Shown here piece after piece: positions 6,891 to 15,256 of a DNA stretch of 64,000 nucleotides. Numbering within the stretch: the stretch's first letter is position 1; every line of letters begins with the position of its first letter. The stretch covers positions 188,001 through 252,000 of IMG/VR virus record IMGVR_UViG_3300021964_000012; one strand, given 5' to 3'. The notes beneath the pieces are model-generated. The model did no database searches. It was not told where the DNA came from and saw only the letters and a program-made list of their open reading frames with translations. The translations under genes were made by a program, and so were the position numbers. The stretch is from a virus.

Positions 6891-7247
6891 CTATTTGTAA
6901 AGTATTGGATCCCAATCTTTATTATCTTGTTCTTTGTATTTACAGATTCTGTCAGACATTATTTGATAGTAACTATCAATCTCGCCTCCCCATTTACCAA
7001 CAAGATGTTCTAGTGCTTGTTCGCAAAAAGTAAAGTTACCTTTTTGATAATTTTCATAAAACTTAATGTGTAGGTTTGCATACTCATTGATTTTATTGAT
7101 TTCTGATACGGGAATTTTTTCAATTAGACAGTATGCAGTTGTAGCAGGAAGATCTGGATTGCTTTTAAACTTCATGTCTTCTAAAGGCAGTACTGTATAC
7201 TTTGACTTCATTGCTTCTGCATTGTCTTTGCCAATAATTATGTTCAT
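6891..7247 (-). CDS. conserved-looking phage protein of unknown function
   Basis: The 118-residue product is soluble and helical, without signal peptide or recognisable motif. A strong ribosome site (AAGGAGACATGG) precedes its ATG at 7247. Its start region lies back to back with the plus-strand metallophosphoesterase gene. It could be an early regulatory or takeover protein, but the sequence gives no direct evidence. Confidence 0.55.
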   Translation of the reverse strand: MNIIIGKDNAEAMKSKYTVLPLEDMKFKSNPDLPATTAYCLIEKIPVSEINKINEYANLHIKFYENYQKGNFTFCEQALEHLVGKWGGEIDSYYQIMSDRICKYKEQDNKDWDPILYK

Positions 7248-7276
7248 CCATGTCTCCTTCGTTAAGTATAGTTATA

Positions 7277-8071
7277 ATGAAAATACACTTTGATTTAATT
7301 TCTGATCTACATGTAGATACTTGGGATGAAGAATTCACCTGGGAAGGAAAAGCCACCAGCCTGTATGCCGTTGTAGCCGGAGATATCAGCAGAGATAGAT
7401 CCAAGTTACGTCCAGTGCTTGAGGAGATCAGCAAGCACTATCTTATGACCATGTTTGTTGATGGAAACGATGAACATAGATGGACCATGGATAATTTAGC
7501 TGAAAGTTATAAAACACTAAAACAAGAATTAACTGGTATTCCTAATTTTATTTGGCTACAAGATGACTCTTTAGTGATAGATAATATAGGATTTATTGGG
7601 ACCAACGGTTGGACAAGTTTTGATTTTGCAGAGGACAATTCCTATCTTGAAAATAAAAAATGGATGGAACAGACATATAAAATAAGCATGTTTGCTGGAC
7701 AACAAATTGAAGCAATGGCAATGCAAGATGCAGGTTTCTTGGTCAAGACTGTTGAAAGGCTGCAAAGACATCCTGATGTAAAAAAGATTGTTGTGGTATC
7801 TCATTTTGTTCCTAATGTAAATCTAATCAACCATGACACACAATTAGTTAACCAACCAAGTAGACTTAACACAACTGGTAATAGTTTTTTACTGAGATGT
7901 CTTGAAGAAGATCATGAACATAAAATTGATACATGGTGTTTTGGACACTATCACAGTGACGTTGATAGAGTTTTAAACGGTGTAAGGTATGTGAATAATT
8001 GTCGTGGTCGAGGTGGGACTAACTGGTGCAAACCAGTTTATTATCCTAAACGTATTGAAATTGGTTTTTAA
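7277..8071 (+). CDS. calcineurin-like metallophosphoesterase
   Basis: The 264-residue form (from ATG 7277) begins MKIHFDLISDLHVD, the first metal-binding motif (DxH) of calcineurin-like phosphoesterases. Further motifs follow in order: AGDISRD, DGNDEH (GNxEH-like), VVSHFVP and FGHYHSDVD (GHxH). All metal-ligand positions seem present. Family members cleave phosphomono- or diesters, and phage versions may act on nucleotides or nucleic acid. An ATG at 7250 would add nine residues, but it overlaps the divergent gene's ribosome site, so I prefer 7277. The 3' end overlaps clpS by four bases, tail to tail. No clear ribosome site is seen. Confidence 0.8.
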   Translation: MKIHFDLISDLHVDTWDEEFTWEGKATSLYAVVAGDISRDRSKLRPVLEEISKHYLMTMFVDGNDEHRWTMDNLAESYKTLKQELTGIPNFIWLQDDSLVIDNIGFIGTNGWTSFDFAEDNSYLENKKWMEQTYKISMFAGQQIEAMAMQDAGFLVKTVERLQRHPDVKKIVVVSHFVPNVNLINHDTQLVNQPSRLNTTGNSFLLRCLEEDHEHKIDTWCFGHYHSDVDRVLNGVRYVNNCRGRGGTNWCKPVYYPKRIEIGF

Positions 8072-8373
8072 AGATCAGGTTCTAGTTTAACCTGCAAAGG
8101 AAAACCTTTGCTTCTAGCACACACTGTCACTTCTACGCCTTTTTGTTCAGCCATTTCATAAGGAAGTACTGCAACCACTGCACTGCCTTTTTCATGAATG
8201 TCTACAGTAATTTTTTCAGCAGTTGTTGGTGTATAATGAAAAATGTCAACAAGTGTTTCGATAACAAATTCCATTGCAGTTTTATCGTCGTTGACATAGA
8301 TCAACTTGAATAAGTGTGGTTCAGCTAGGGTAGTGCTTATTTCGGTTTTAACACTGGAATCTGGACTTGTCAT
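8068..8373 (-). CDS. clpS: ClpS-like N-end-rule adaptor
   Basis: The 101-residue protein has the ClpS core after a flexible 20-residue N terminus: LIYVNDDKTAMEFV (compare NDDYTPMEFV), a helix, then VDIHEKGSAVVAVLPYEMAE (compare VHNEGRGVCGVYTREVAE) and a C-terminal strand HP/FPLQVKLEPD. N28, D29 and H60, which bind the substrate alpha-amino group, are kept. ClpS delivers proteins with destabilising N-terminal residues to ClpAP and usually works with ClpA, not ClpX. It lies next to hsp20 with a strong hairpin between them. An AGGAAAATAC site supports the start. Confidence 0.85.
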   Translation of the reverse strand: MTSPDSSVKTEISTTLAEPHLFKLIYVNDDKTAMEFVIETLVDIFHYTPTTAEKITVDIHEKGSAVVAVLPYEMAEQKGVEVTVCARSKGFPLQVKLEPDL

Positions 8374-8392
8374 GTATTTTCCTATTGTTGCT

Positions 8393-8416
8393 TAGTAGAG
8401 GGGAGACCCTCTACTA
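8393..8416 (-). other. 10-bp intergenic hairpin without U-tract
   Basis: TAGTAGAGGG (8393-8402) and CCCTCTACTA (8407-8416) form a perfect stem with a four-base loop between hsp20 and clpS. No T-run follows on either strand. It may be an mRNA-stabilising or processing element that sets unequal expression of the two genes. Confidence 0.6.
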
Positions 8417-8430
8417 ATACTTATCTTTGG

Positions 8431-8874
8431 TTATTTGATTTCAATAGTTTTTGGCTTGAGGGCATCTGGAATGATTTTTTCTAAATGGATACTTAATACT
8501 CCATTTTTCATTTCTGCACTTTTTACTTCCACATACTCTGCAAGATTAAAAGTTCTTGTAAAGTTACGTCCTGAAAGTCCTCTGTGTAGATATTCAATTC
8601 CGTTTGCTTCATCTTCACCGTCAATCTTCTTAGGTTGGTTACCTGTGATTGTCAGTGTGCCATTTTCCATTTCTATCGTCATGTCTGCTTTTTCAAAACC
8701 AGCGGCCGCAATTTCTATGGTATAATTGTAATCATTCTCTCTGATGATATTATATGGCGGATAGTTCTGTGAACTTGTCATTTCAAAATTTGATGTGATT
8801 CTATCAAATAAAGAATCAAATCCAACAGCGTTACGATAAAAAGGGGTTAAGTCGAGTGAGGTTATTCTTGTCAT
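8431..8874 (-). CDS. Hsp20 / alpha-crystallin small heat-shock protein
   Basis: The 147-residue product has the IbpA-type layout. A short N-terminal arm contains FDSLFDRI, an alpha-crystallin domain covers about residues 37-128 (YTIEIAAAGFEKADMTIEME; LHRGLSGRNFTRTFNL; GVLSIHLEK), and a C-terminal tail follows. Small heat-shock proteins hold unfolding proteins for refolding. They are common in marine T4-like phages and may help virion protein folding. A TATAAATA promoter and a 5' hairpin lie upstream, and AGGAG precedes the start. It is adjacent to clpS. Confidence 0.93.
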   Translation of the reverse strand: MTRITSLDLTPFYRNAVGFDSLFDRITSNFEMTSSQNYPPYNIIRENDYNYTIEIAAAGFEKADMTIEMENGTLTITGNQPKKIDGEDEANGIEYLHRGLSGRNFTRTFNLAEYVEVKSAEMKNGVLSIHLEKIIPDALKPKTIEIK

Positions 8875-8905
8875 TTTTATTTCTCCTATTAAAGCAAGAT
8901 TAAAA

Positions 8906-8930
8906 TGTAAGTCCTATTAAGCAACTTACA
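8906..8930 (-). promoter_or_regulatory. leader hairpin of hsp20
   Basis: TGTAAGT (8906-8912) pairs with ACTTACA (8924-8930). The predicted late transcription start is about 8929, so the hairpin would sit at the 5' end of the mRNA. Confidence 0.5.
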
Positions 8931-8934
8931 ATAT

Positions 8935-8942
8935 TATTTATA
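8935..8942 (-). promoter_or_regulatory. late promoter TATAAATA of hsp20
   Basis: A perfect T4 late element on the minus strand, 61 bases upstream of the hsp20 start. Confidence 0.7.
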
Positions 8943-8975
8943 CACGGAATAAGGTATGCTGTCAATAAAAAAGGT

Positions 8976-9016
8976 AAAAAAAAGTTGCTAGGATAAAAAC
9001 AAAAATACCTAGCAAC
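8976..9016 (-). terminator. rho-independent terminator after the lipoprotein gene
   Basis: On the minus strand GTTGCTAGG (9008-9016) pairs with CCTAGCAAC (8984-8992) around a T-rich 15-base loop, followed by about eight T. It lies just past the lipoprotein stop. Confidence 0.8.
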
Positions 9017-9057
9017 TTTATAGTTAGAGGGATAGGAGTCCCTTTGTCAAATTTTGA

Positions 9058-11418
9058 TTAGAATGTCCAAGTATAATTGATACTTGCATTCTTATCACCG
9101 CTTTGACTTACGGCACCACCTACCTTAATCTTAGTATTAGTATCTAAGTTAAAGTTGTAGTTTGCTTTCAAGTAACCATTTATGTTTGTTGGTAACTTGA
9201 ATTTGTGTTCAGTGTAGTTAAGGTTGCCTGTTGAATCAACACTAGTAGGCACATTAGCAGTAACATCACCGTTTAGTAACACAGGATGTACACCAGCACC
9301 TAAGTCTAAGTTGCCTTGCTTGTATCCAAGCTCCCCCCATATACCAAATTGATCACTAACTTTTGTTATTAAACCTTTTTGGAAGTTTGTTTTAACATGC
9401 ATGGCACTTGCTCTTGCAGTAAAGCTACCTTTCTTGTATGTAACAACATTGTCAACAATGTTAGTGTTATCAACTTCACCCCATATGCCTGAGAAACCAA
9501 TCCATGGATTGCTATTCAACTTTGACAGATGCACACTGTAAGTTGTTCCATTGCCAGTTACTGCATTAGCATTGGTCCACATGTTTTGTCCTAGTGTGAA
9601 CTGTTGTGTTTTTGTATCGGCGCCAGCAATAACACCATTTTCAGTTGTAGTATTAAAACTAGAGATACTGTTGAACATTGTTGCACCATCAGAATCAATA
9701 TTTGTTTGTGCAAGGTTAACTGCATAGTTTCTTCCTATGCCGTCAAGTGCTTGACCAGTAACATCACCAATGTCAAATCCGTATACACTACCATTAAGTT
9801 TTAAACCGTTCATGGTAAGTGTGCCAATTGGTTGGAATGCTTTGTTGATATCAATTATTGTACCACCAGCAAATGATTGACCTGTATCAGTAAGTGCTTG
9901 AGCAGCTTGTGCATCACTTAGGTAACTCCAAGAATTTTGTATCATATTGATCGCAGTTCCTGCGGCTATTGTAGTTCCATCTAGCCTACTCATAAAAAAC
10001 GTAAGTTTATTATCATTACTGTCTCCGCCACCGGCACTGTTTGCCCATGTTACAAGATACTTGTAACCATCATCTGCTTGAAAAATGTTTACAGTACTAC
10101 CATTTATATCAGTCAAACCATTGGAAGTAGCAATTGATCTAACATCTGTCATAAAGTTAGTGAGTATGTTTTGATAAGCCGCAACGTATTTGTTATCAGA
10201 TGTTTTTAACAAAAACTGGTGACTGTTGTGTGGATTGTTCATAGTACTTGAATCACCACCACTGACCAATATGTCTGTTTTACCATCACCGTTAATATCA
10301 AAGAACCTTGGTTTATATGTACTTGAAGTATTGTTTTGATAACCAATTAGTGTAGAGCTTGTTGTATCAGTAAACACTCCACTACCGTTGTTTTGCATAA
10401 ACTGTATTTCGCTTAATTTGTCATCACCATTGTTTACTTTTTTGCTGAATACAATAACGTCTGCATATCCATCTTCATTAAAGTCGTGGTTGGCAATTTC
10501 AACACTATGATCTATACCGCTGGTACTAAATGCTGGAAGGTCTCTTTCATGTGTAAATTTAAGTACACCGCCTGTCCAGTCAACACTGTACATTTTAGTT
10601 GTGTTACTATCACTGCAAGTGCCGCTTACTACTGCACACTGAGCATCAGTAAGTATTACCTCATTGTTGTTACCGTTGTTCATAAAATTGCCTATTGCAA
10701 CTGCTGAACCACCGTATCTGAGATCACCTGTATTGCCTAATGCATCAACGTGTGTGGTAAATCCATTCACTTGGTTGTTGAGTGCAATAGTTGTATTTTT
10801 ATTTTTTAGATCCGGCATGATAATATCAATATAACCATCATTGTTCAAGTCACCAACATCACTACCATGTGACCAAACGTCTAAGGTTGGAATACTAACT
10901 TTGGTAAAGTTTGATCCATTATTAGTAAAGAAGGTAGCAGGACCAAAGTGTCTCATATCAGTACTGTGCGAAACAAACATATCTTTTCTGCCAGTTTTAA
11001 AGAAGTCAGCAAAATGAACATTAGGCTCTGTGCCCATTATTTCATTGTCGGTACCTGAAAACCACTGTGCAGTCTTATCAACCAATGAACCATTTTCAAA
11101 AGACAGCATGCTTAGTTTAGTGTTGCTCCATGTACCAGCTGTAGCAGGTTGTGTCTTCCTACCAGCAACTATAAAATCATCTGCATAACCATCACCATCA
11201 ATATCTTCTACAAATGTGTCACCAACGAACCATGCATTATCGTTACCACCTGCCATTGGATCAACTGTTACTTGTTGAACTGGCGGGGTATAATATAAGA
11301 CTGGACTTGGAGGATTTGGTGTGTAACCACCTCCGCCACCACCACCACCTCCGCCACAAGCGGAAAGAGCAGTTGCACCTAGTAGTGCGGCCACTATTCG
11401 AGTGTTTTGTTTTATCAT
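9058..11418 (-). CDS. large surface lipoprotein with FG-GAP/VCBS repeats and C-terminal barrel-like domain
   Basis: The 786-residue protein has a lipoprotein signal with lipobox LSAC (lipidated Cys21) and then ten glycines and a Pro-rich linker. From about residue 60 to 420 there are repeated D-x-[ND]-x-DG-x-x-D calcium-binding motifs (DIDGDGYADD, DLNNDGYIDI, DFNEDGYADV, DINGDGKTDI), the hallmark of FG-GAP/VCBS beta-propellers. The last 170 residues contain alternating strands with IWGELGYK and end in INYTWTF, like C-terminal barrels of alphaproteobacterial autotransporters. It has its own promoter and terminator. An outer-membrane, surface-exposed role is likely. A virion adhesin is the alternative, but the lipobox argues against it. 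Confidence 0.75.
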   Translation of the reverse strand: MIKQNTRIVAALLGATALSACGGGGGGGGGGYTPNPPSPVLYYTPPVQQVTVDPMAGGNDNAWFVGDTFVEDIDGDGYADDFIVAGRKTQPATAGTWSNTKLSMLSFENGSLVDKTAQWFSGTDNEIMGTEPNVHFADFFKTGRKDMFVSHSTDMRHFGPATFFTNNGSNFTKVSIPTLDVWSHGSDVGDLNNDGYIDIIMPDLKNKNTTIALNNQVNGFTTHVDALGNTGDLRYGGSAVAIGNFMNNGNNNEVILTDAQCAVVSGTCSDSNTTKMYSVDWTGGVLKFTHERDLPAFSTSGIDHSVEIANHDFNEDGYADVIVFSKKVNNGDDKLSEIQFMQNNGSGVFTDTTSSTLIGYQNNTSSTYKPRFFDINGDGKTDILVSGGDSSTMNNPHNSHQFLLKTSDNKYVAAYQNILTNFMTDVRSIATSNGLTDINGSTVNIFQADDGYKYLVTWANSAGGGDSNDNKLTFFMSRLDGTTIAAGTAINMIQNSWSYLSDAQAAQALTDTGQSFAGGTIIDINKAFQPIGTLTMNGLKLNGSVYGFDIGDVTGQALDGIGRNYAVNLAQTNIDSDGATMFNSISSFNTTTENGVIAGADTKTQQFTLGQNMWTNANAVTGNGTTYSVHLSKLNSNPWIGFSGIWGEVDNTNIVDNVVTYKKGSFTARASAMHVKTNFQKGLITKVSDQFGIWGELGYKQGNLDLGAGVHPVLLNGDVTANVPTSVDSTGNLNYTEHKFKLPTNINGYLKANYNFNLDTNTKIKVGGAVSQSGDKNASINYTWTF

Positions 11419-11450
11419 TGTAAAGTCTCCTATTCTCTAACAATATAAAC

Positions 11451-11478
11451 ACTATAGCATGCTATTTAGAACTGTCAA
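11451..11478 (-). promoter_or_regulatory. sigma-70-like promoter (plus CTAAATA) of the lipoprotein gene
   Basis: TTGACA (11473-11478) and TATAGT (11451-11456) are 16 bases apart on the minus strand. A CTAAATA at 11463-11469 lies inside the same spacer, so both early and late transcription are possible. Confidence 0.65.
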
Positions 11479-11506
11479 CCTTTTTTATTATTGCATGGCA
11501 GGCATG

Positions 11507-11513
11507 CTAAATA
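11507..11513 (+). promoter_or_regulatory. late-type promoter CTAAATA of the riboswitch gene
   Basis: CTAAATA on the plus strand. Counting six bases on gives 11519, one base before the riboswitch aptamer, which supports this motif as a true promoter. Confidence 0.6.
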
Positions 11514-11518
11514 CATAT

Positions 11519-11588
11519 ACGTTCACCCAAGAGGGCGGAAGTAGGCAATCGCTGAAGGAACGCACTTAACCTTAAAAGGGAGAGTGTA
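11519..11588 (+). promoter_or_regulatory. glutamine riboswitch (Downstream-peptide / glnA RNA type)
   Basis: The leader matches the conserved core of the glutamine-binding glnA/Downstream-peptide RNAs. P1 is CGTTC (11520-11524) paired with GAACG (11558-11562). A CCC/GGG hairpin follows P1, then the invariant CGGAAGTAGG (11536-11545) and GAAGGAACGC (11554-11563). The ribosome site GGGAGAG and the start of a short gene lie about 20 bases downstream, as in the Downstream-peptide class. These riboswitches are known from cyanobacteria, their phages and marine metagenomes. Glutamine should change access to the ribosome site. The match was made from memory. Confidence 0.85.
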
Positions 11589-11834
11589 ATGACAAACATA
11601 ATCGAAACTAAATTTGGTACCTTGGTTAATACAAAAAAGGTAGCCGCAGGAAGTGCATCTAGTATAAAAAAATCTGGTGCGTTTTATAGTTTTTCAATAA
11701 AAATAGCAAATGATGATATAAGAGAATACTCATTTACGGATCTTGCAAGAGCTCAGTATATGAGAACAATTATGATTGGTCATTTAGAAGAAAAAATTAA
11801 AAACGAAACTAAGAGTATTTCTAAAACTGCCTAG
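11589..11834 (+). CDS. small protein controlled by a glutamine riboswitch
   Basis: This 81-residue protein (start ATG after GGGAGAGTGTA) has a Ser/Lys-rich N-terminal half with beta character and a helical, charged C terminus. It has no signal peptide and no family I recognise. The glutamine riboswitch in its leader implies a link to nitrogen status. Host genes with this leader often encode small inhibitors of glutamine synthetase, but no such similarity is visible here. It is one of few plus-strand genes, and its last four bases overlap clpX tail to tail. Confidence 0.75.
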   Translation: MTNIIETKFGTLVNTKKVAAGSASSIKKSGAFYSFSIKIANDDIREYSFTDLARAQYMRTIMIGHLEEKIKNETKSISKTA

Positions 11835-13045
11835 GCTGCTAATTTTAGTGGTTTCTTAACGAGGCCTGGAGTTATAACTACTTCGGTAATATCCTGTTTA
11901 GCATATTCTTTTAGGCTAAACATATGCGGCATCAATATACGTTCAAGCTCGGCTTGCAAACTTCTTGCTCCAGTTTTACGTGTTGCCGCATTTTTTGCGA
12001 TTTCAAGCAGTGCTTCATCGCTAAATTTTAATTTTACACCATCACATTCAAACAGATAGGTATATTGATCAATTAAACTGTTTTTAATTCCAGTAAGCAC
12101 ATATACCAACTGTTTTTCTGAAAGTTCTTTCAAACCTACCCATGTTGGAAAACGTCCTACAAATTCGGGAATCATACCAAACTTTACCAAATCATCTGGC
12201 TCCATATTATCAAGTTCACCTTCTGCATTTGTTTTAACATCAACACCAAAACCTATTCCAGAACCTTCAGCACGTCTTTTGATAACATCATTAATACCAA
12301 CAAAGGCGCCACCAGCAATAAAAAGTATATTTGTTGTATCAATATCTATCATTTCAGCCTGTGGATTTTTCCGACTAGCATTTTGTGCAGGAACTCTACA
12401 AACAGTTCCTTCTACCACTTTCAACAATGCTTGTTGAACGCCTTCTCCACTTACATCACGTGTAATGCTTGTGTTTTCACTTTTGCGAGCGATTTTATCA
12501 ATCTCGTCTAAAAATATTATACCTCTTTGGCATTTTTCAACATTACCACCAGCATTGCTTAATAATTTTCCAATCAGTGACTCAACATCATCACCTACAT
12601 AACCAGCTTCAGTAATACTTGTTGCATCAGTGACTGCAAACGGCACATCTAGATACCTTGCTACTGACTTTGCTAATAGTGTTTTACCACAACCAGTTGG
12701 ACCAAGGAGCAGAACGTTTGCTTTATCTAGTTCTAGATCTTTTGATTTGTTTTGTATTCTTTTGTAATGGTTTGCCACTGCAACACTTAGAACTGTTTTA
12801 GCGGATTCTTGTCCTATTACATATTTGTCTAAAAATGCTTTTAATTCGGTTGGATCAATGTCTTTGAATTTTACTGAATCAACTGTTTCTTTTGTAAGAG
12901 ATTTTAGTAAGTCGCCACATAGGTCTACACATTCGTTACAAATAGCAACTCTATCACCTACAATAAGTTTATTAACTTTATCTTTTTCTTTATTGCAAAA
13001 ATCACATCGATTGTATTGTTGTTTTTGTTCTTCGTCCATGGTCAT
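11831..13045 (-). CDS. clpX: ClpX unfoldase, full length
   Basis: The 404-residue product has all ClpX domains: an N-terminal zinc-binding domain (C14, C17, C36, C39), Walker A GPTGCGKT (115-122), pore loop GYVGDD (148-153), Walker B IIFLDE (176-181) and the SITRDVSGEGVQQALLKVVEGT region. The ClpP-docking IGF loop is present (264-266), and a GAR sensor-2 arginine lies near residue 348. ClpX unfolds tagged proteins and feeds them to ClpP. No clpP is in the window, so the host ClpP would be the partner. The RKH loop reads RKN at 225-227. The ATG overlaps the previous gene's TAA. Confidence 0.95.
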   Translation of the reverse strand: MTMDEEQKQQYNRCDFCNKEKDKVNKLIVGDRVAICNECVDLCGDLLKSLTKETVDSVKFKDIDPTELKAFLDKYVIGQESAKTVLSVAVANHYKRIQNKSKDLELDKANVLLLGPTGCGKTLLAKSVARYLDVPFAVTDATSITEAGYVGDDVESLIGKLLSNAGGNVEKCQRGIIFLDEIDKIARKSENTSITRDVSGEGVQQALLKVVEGTVCRVPAQNASRKNPQAEMIDIDTTNILFIAGGAFVGINDVIKRRAEGSGIGFGVDVKTNAEGELDNMEPDDLVKFGMIPEFVGRFPTWVGLKELSEKQLVYVLTGIKNSLIDQYTYLFECDGVKLKFSDEALLEIAKNAATRKTGARSLQAELERILMPHMFSLKEYAKQDITEVVITPGLVKKPLKLAA

Positions 13046-15249
13046 TATAGATCCTGACTTTTTAGTTGACTTTCTATTTGTAATCTTTCTGCATCTGTAA
13101 GTAAATCAGGATCATATTCGCCTGACCCTAGTTTGTCTATAAGATATTGTACATAGTCTGGATTGTTGGCGAATGTATCAGAGTTATTCTTGTCAATTTG
13201 GATCCAGTTTGTACCATTCCATCTATACAGTTTGCTTGGCAAGTTATCAACTCTTACAAATGTGTCACCTTTGATTGGATCTGGAGGGAAGGTTGTTCCA
13301 AAATCTGATTTGGTATATTGATTTAATTCGTCTTCTGATGCTTCTATAAATTTTTGCCAAGGAACTTCGTCAATCAACCCTTGTGATTCCATTGCTTCTT
13401 GATTTTTCAATGTATCTTCTGGATTCAAACGTTTCCATATACGTTTTGCACGTTTTTCTGGATTATTAGGGTCGTTTATATCTTCTTCTATTGCTTGTGT
13501 TTCTTCTGTAATATGACTGTCTATGTCACGATTTATTTCTTCTTGGATTTGAGTATCTTCTTTGTTTTCAATTTCTTGCCAATTGTAAATATTTGCACCT
13601 TCATTGCTTATTTCAGGCTCACTAATTTTTTCTATCTCTTCTTCAATTTCTGGATTAGGAACATACTCATGATCATAGTCTATTTTTTCTTCTTTAATAG
13701 CAGGATCAGGTAAGACTATGTGTTCAACATGCAGTGTGCGGTTTAGGGTTTTATTATCTTGCTTAGGCTCTTCAGTATCGACTCCAGTTTCTCCTCCATC
13801 AGACTTATCCTCGCCTCCAGTCTTATCAGGCTCTTCATCTGCTGGTCCATCCTCAACTGTTGGTTCTGGTTCTGGTTCTTGTTCTTGTTCTTTTTGAACT
13901 TGTTCAGTCTCCTCAACCGGCAGTGGGCTCGGCACTTCTTCAGGAGTCTCAACGGCAGACACTTTTGTTTCTTGTTTAACAATATTATTGGCATATTTTT
14001 CCTCTCTACGCCATGCAAACGTTTCTGTTGCGGCTAGTAACATCATTATTGCAAGGGGATCAAATACTGCTACGATTAGTATTATGACCCAACGTACTGC
14101 CGCCTCGAGCAAATTCTGGTCAGGATTATCACCGTAGATTAACTGGGCTATGTATTTAACTGGGCCAACTTCTGCTTCAAACTGTCTATATTGTTTTTCA
14201 AAAACAAACTTTTCTTCACGTAGTCCATCTATTTCTGGTTGAATATTTTCTATGTTGAGTTCAAGTTCTTTAATTCTTGCATCAACATTTTTATTACTGC
14301 TTCCTGCTTCAATTGTATACTTGGCAATATTTGCATTAGCACTTTCTATAGTGTCGTTAATACTTGCACGTATCTTGGCTACATTTTGTTCAACACCTTT
14401 GATTTGTCCTGCCAAACGTTTGTTTATGTTTGTAATCTCACGTTGTACTCGACTTGCTACACCAATTTCGTTTTGTTTTGCTTGTTGTATTGTTCGAGCT
14501 AGTTCATCACGTTCAGGTTTTTGTTGAGCTCTAAGTTGGTTACCTTTTTTAACATTGTCTATATCAGCGGTAAAAACACCACCTTTGACTGTGCCCTGCG
14601 AAGTATAGGCGGCAACATCTTTATCAAGTTGCGCCAATCGTTTTTCTGCAAGGTTGATATCTGCTTGAGTACGTTTCTGTGCATCACTAAGTCTTTTGTT
14701 TTGTTGCTCTACTTCAACAGCGGCCTGTTCTCTAAAGCCTTTAATTTTTGCATTTTCTTGATCTATCTGTGGTTGTATACGTATATTTGCATTTTTGATA
14801 CGATCTTGTTCTCTTAAAATCAAACCATCTATACGTCCAGACGTTTCTCCTCTATTAAGTCTACCAATTTCATCATTCCAACGTTGTACTTTTGCTTGAG
14901 CTCTAACCAGTTTATCATCTATTACTTTTACTTGAGCAATTTGTTCTGTACCCAAAGCACTTTGTTCTATATGACTTTTACTTAAAAAGCCAAATATACC
15001 CATTGATGTAATAAACATCAGTATTCCGACTGCTGGCACAAGATATATCTTCATCACCATTCTAGCACGTTGCCAGTTTTGATGTAACCAAACTGTACAG
15101 GATAGTTTTGCAACTTCAAGTATTCCACCCATAACAATAATAGGCACTACGGCGGCGGCAAAAATTGCAGTCAATCCTATAATACTGTAATAGGCCGCAA
15201 TGCCACTTAAGGCTAGTGCGACAAATAAAATTAGTAATCCTAAAAACAT
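13045..15249 (-). CDS. large membrane and coiled-coil protein
   Basis: The 734-residue product starts with three closely spaced transmembrane helices (about 1-20, 28-48, 68-92). A very long coiled coil follows (about 100-370), then another hydrophobic segment (about 384-408, VIILIVAVFDPLAIMMLLAA) and an acidic, Pro/Glu-rich C-terminal third. Near the end a small domain with SKLYRWNGTNWIQIDK resembles short sugar- or protein-binding modules of phage fibres. I recall similar proteins in cyanomyophages, always uncharacterised. It may organise the infected-cell membrane or be an ejected virion protein. It is co-transcribed with clpX. Confidence 0.65.
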   Translation of the reverse strand: MFLGLLILFVALALSGIAAYYSIIGLTAIFAAAVVPIIVMGGILEVAKLSCTVWLHQNWQRARMVMKIYLVPAVGILMFITSMGIFGFLSKSHIEQSALGTEQIAQVKVIDDKLVRAQAKVQRWNDEIGRLNRGETSGRIDGLILREQDRIKNANIRIQPQIDQENAKIKGFREQAAVEVEQQNKRLSDAQKRTQADINLAEKRLAQLDKDVAAYTSQGTVKGGVFTADIDNVKKGNQLRAQQKPERDELARTIQQAKQNEIGVASRVQREITNINKRLAGQIKGVEQNVAKIRASINDTIESANANIAKYTIEAGSSNKNVDARIKELELNIENIQPEIDGLREEKFVFEKQYRQFEAEVGPVKYIAQLIYGDNPDQNLLEAAVRWVIILIVAVFDPLAIMMLLAATETFAWRREEKYANNIVKQETKVSAVETPEEVPSPLPVEETEQVQKEQEQEPEPEPTVEDGPADEEPDKTGGEDKSDGGETGVDTEEPKQDNKTLNRTLHVEHIVLPDPAIKEEKIDYDHEYVPNPEIEEEIEKISEPEISNEGANIYNWQEIENKEDTQIQEEINRDIDSHITEETQAIEEDINDPNNPEKRAKRIWKRLNPEDTLKNQEAMESQGLIDEVPWQKFIEASEDELNQYTKSDFGTTFPPDPIKGDTFVRVDNLPSKLYRWNGTNWIQIDKNNSDTFANNPDYVQYLIDKLGSGEYDPDLLTDAERLQIESQLKSQDL

Positions 15250-15256
15250 GCTGTAT

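Noticed and set aside
14239-14527. Plus-strand open frames opposite the coiled-coil gene (and similar frames opposite other genes)
   Set aside because: They mirror the codon pattern of the real minus-strand genes, lack ribosome sites and have biased Cys/Phe/Ser composition.
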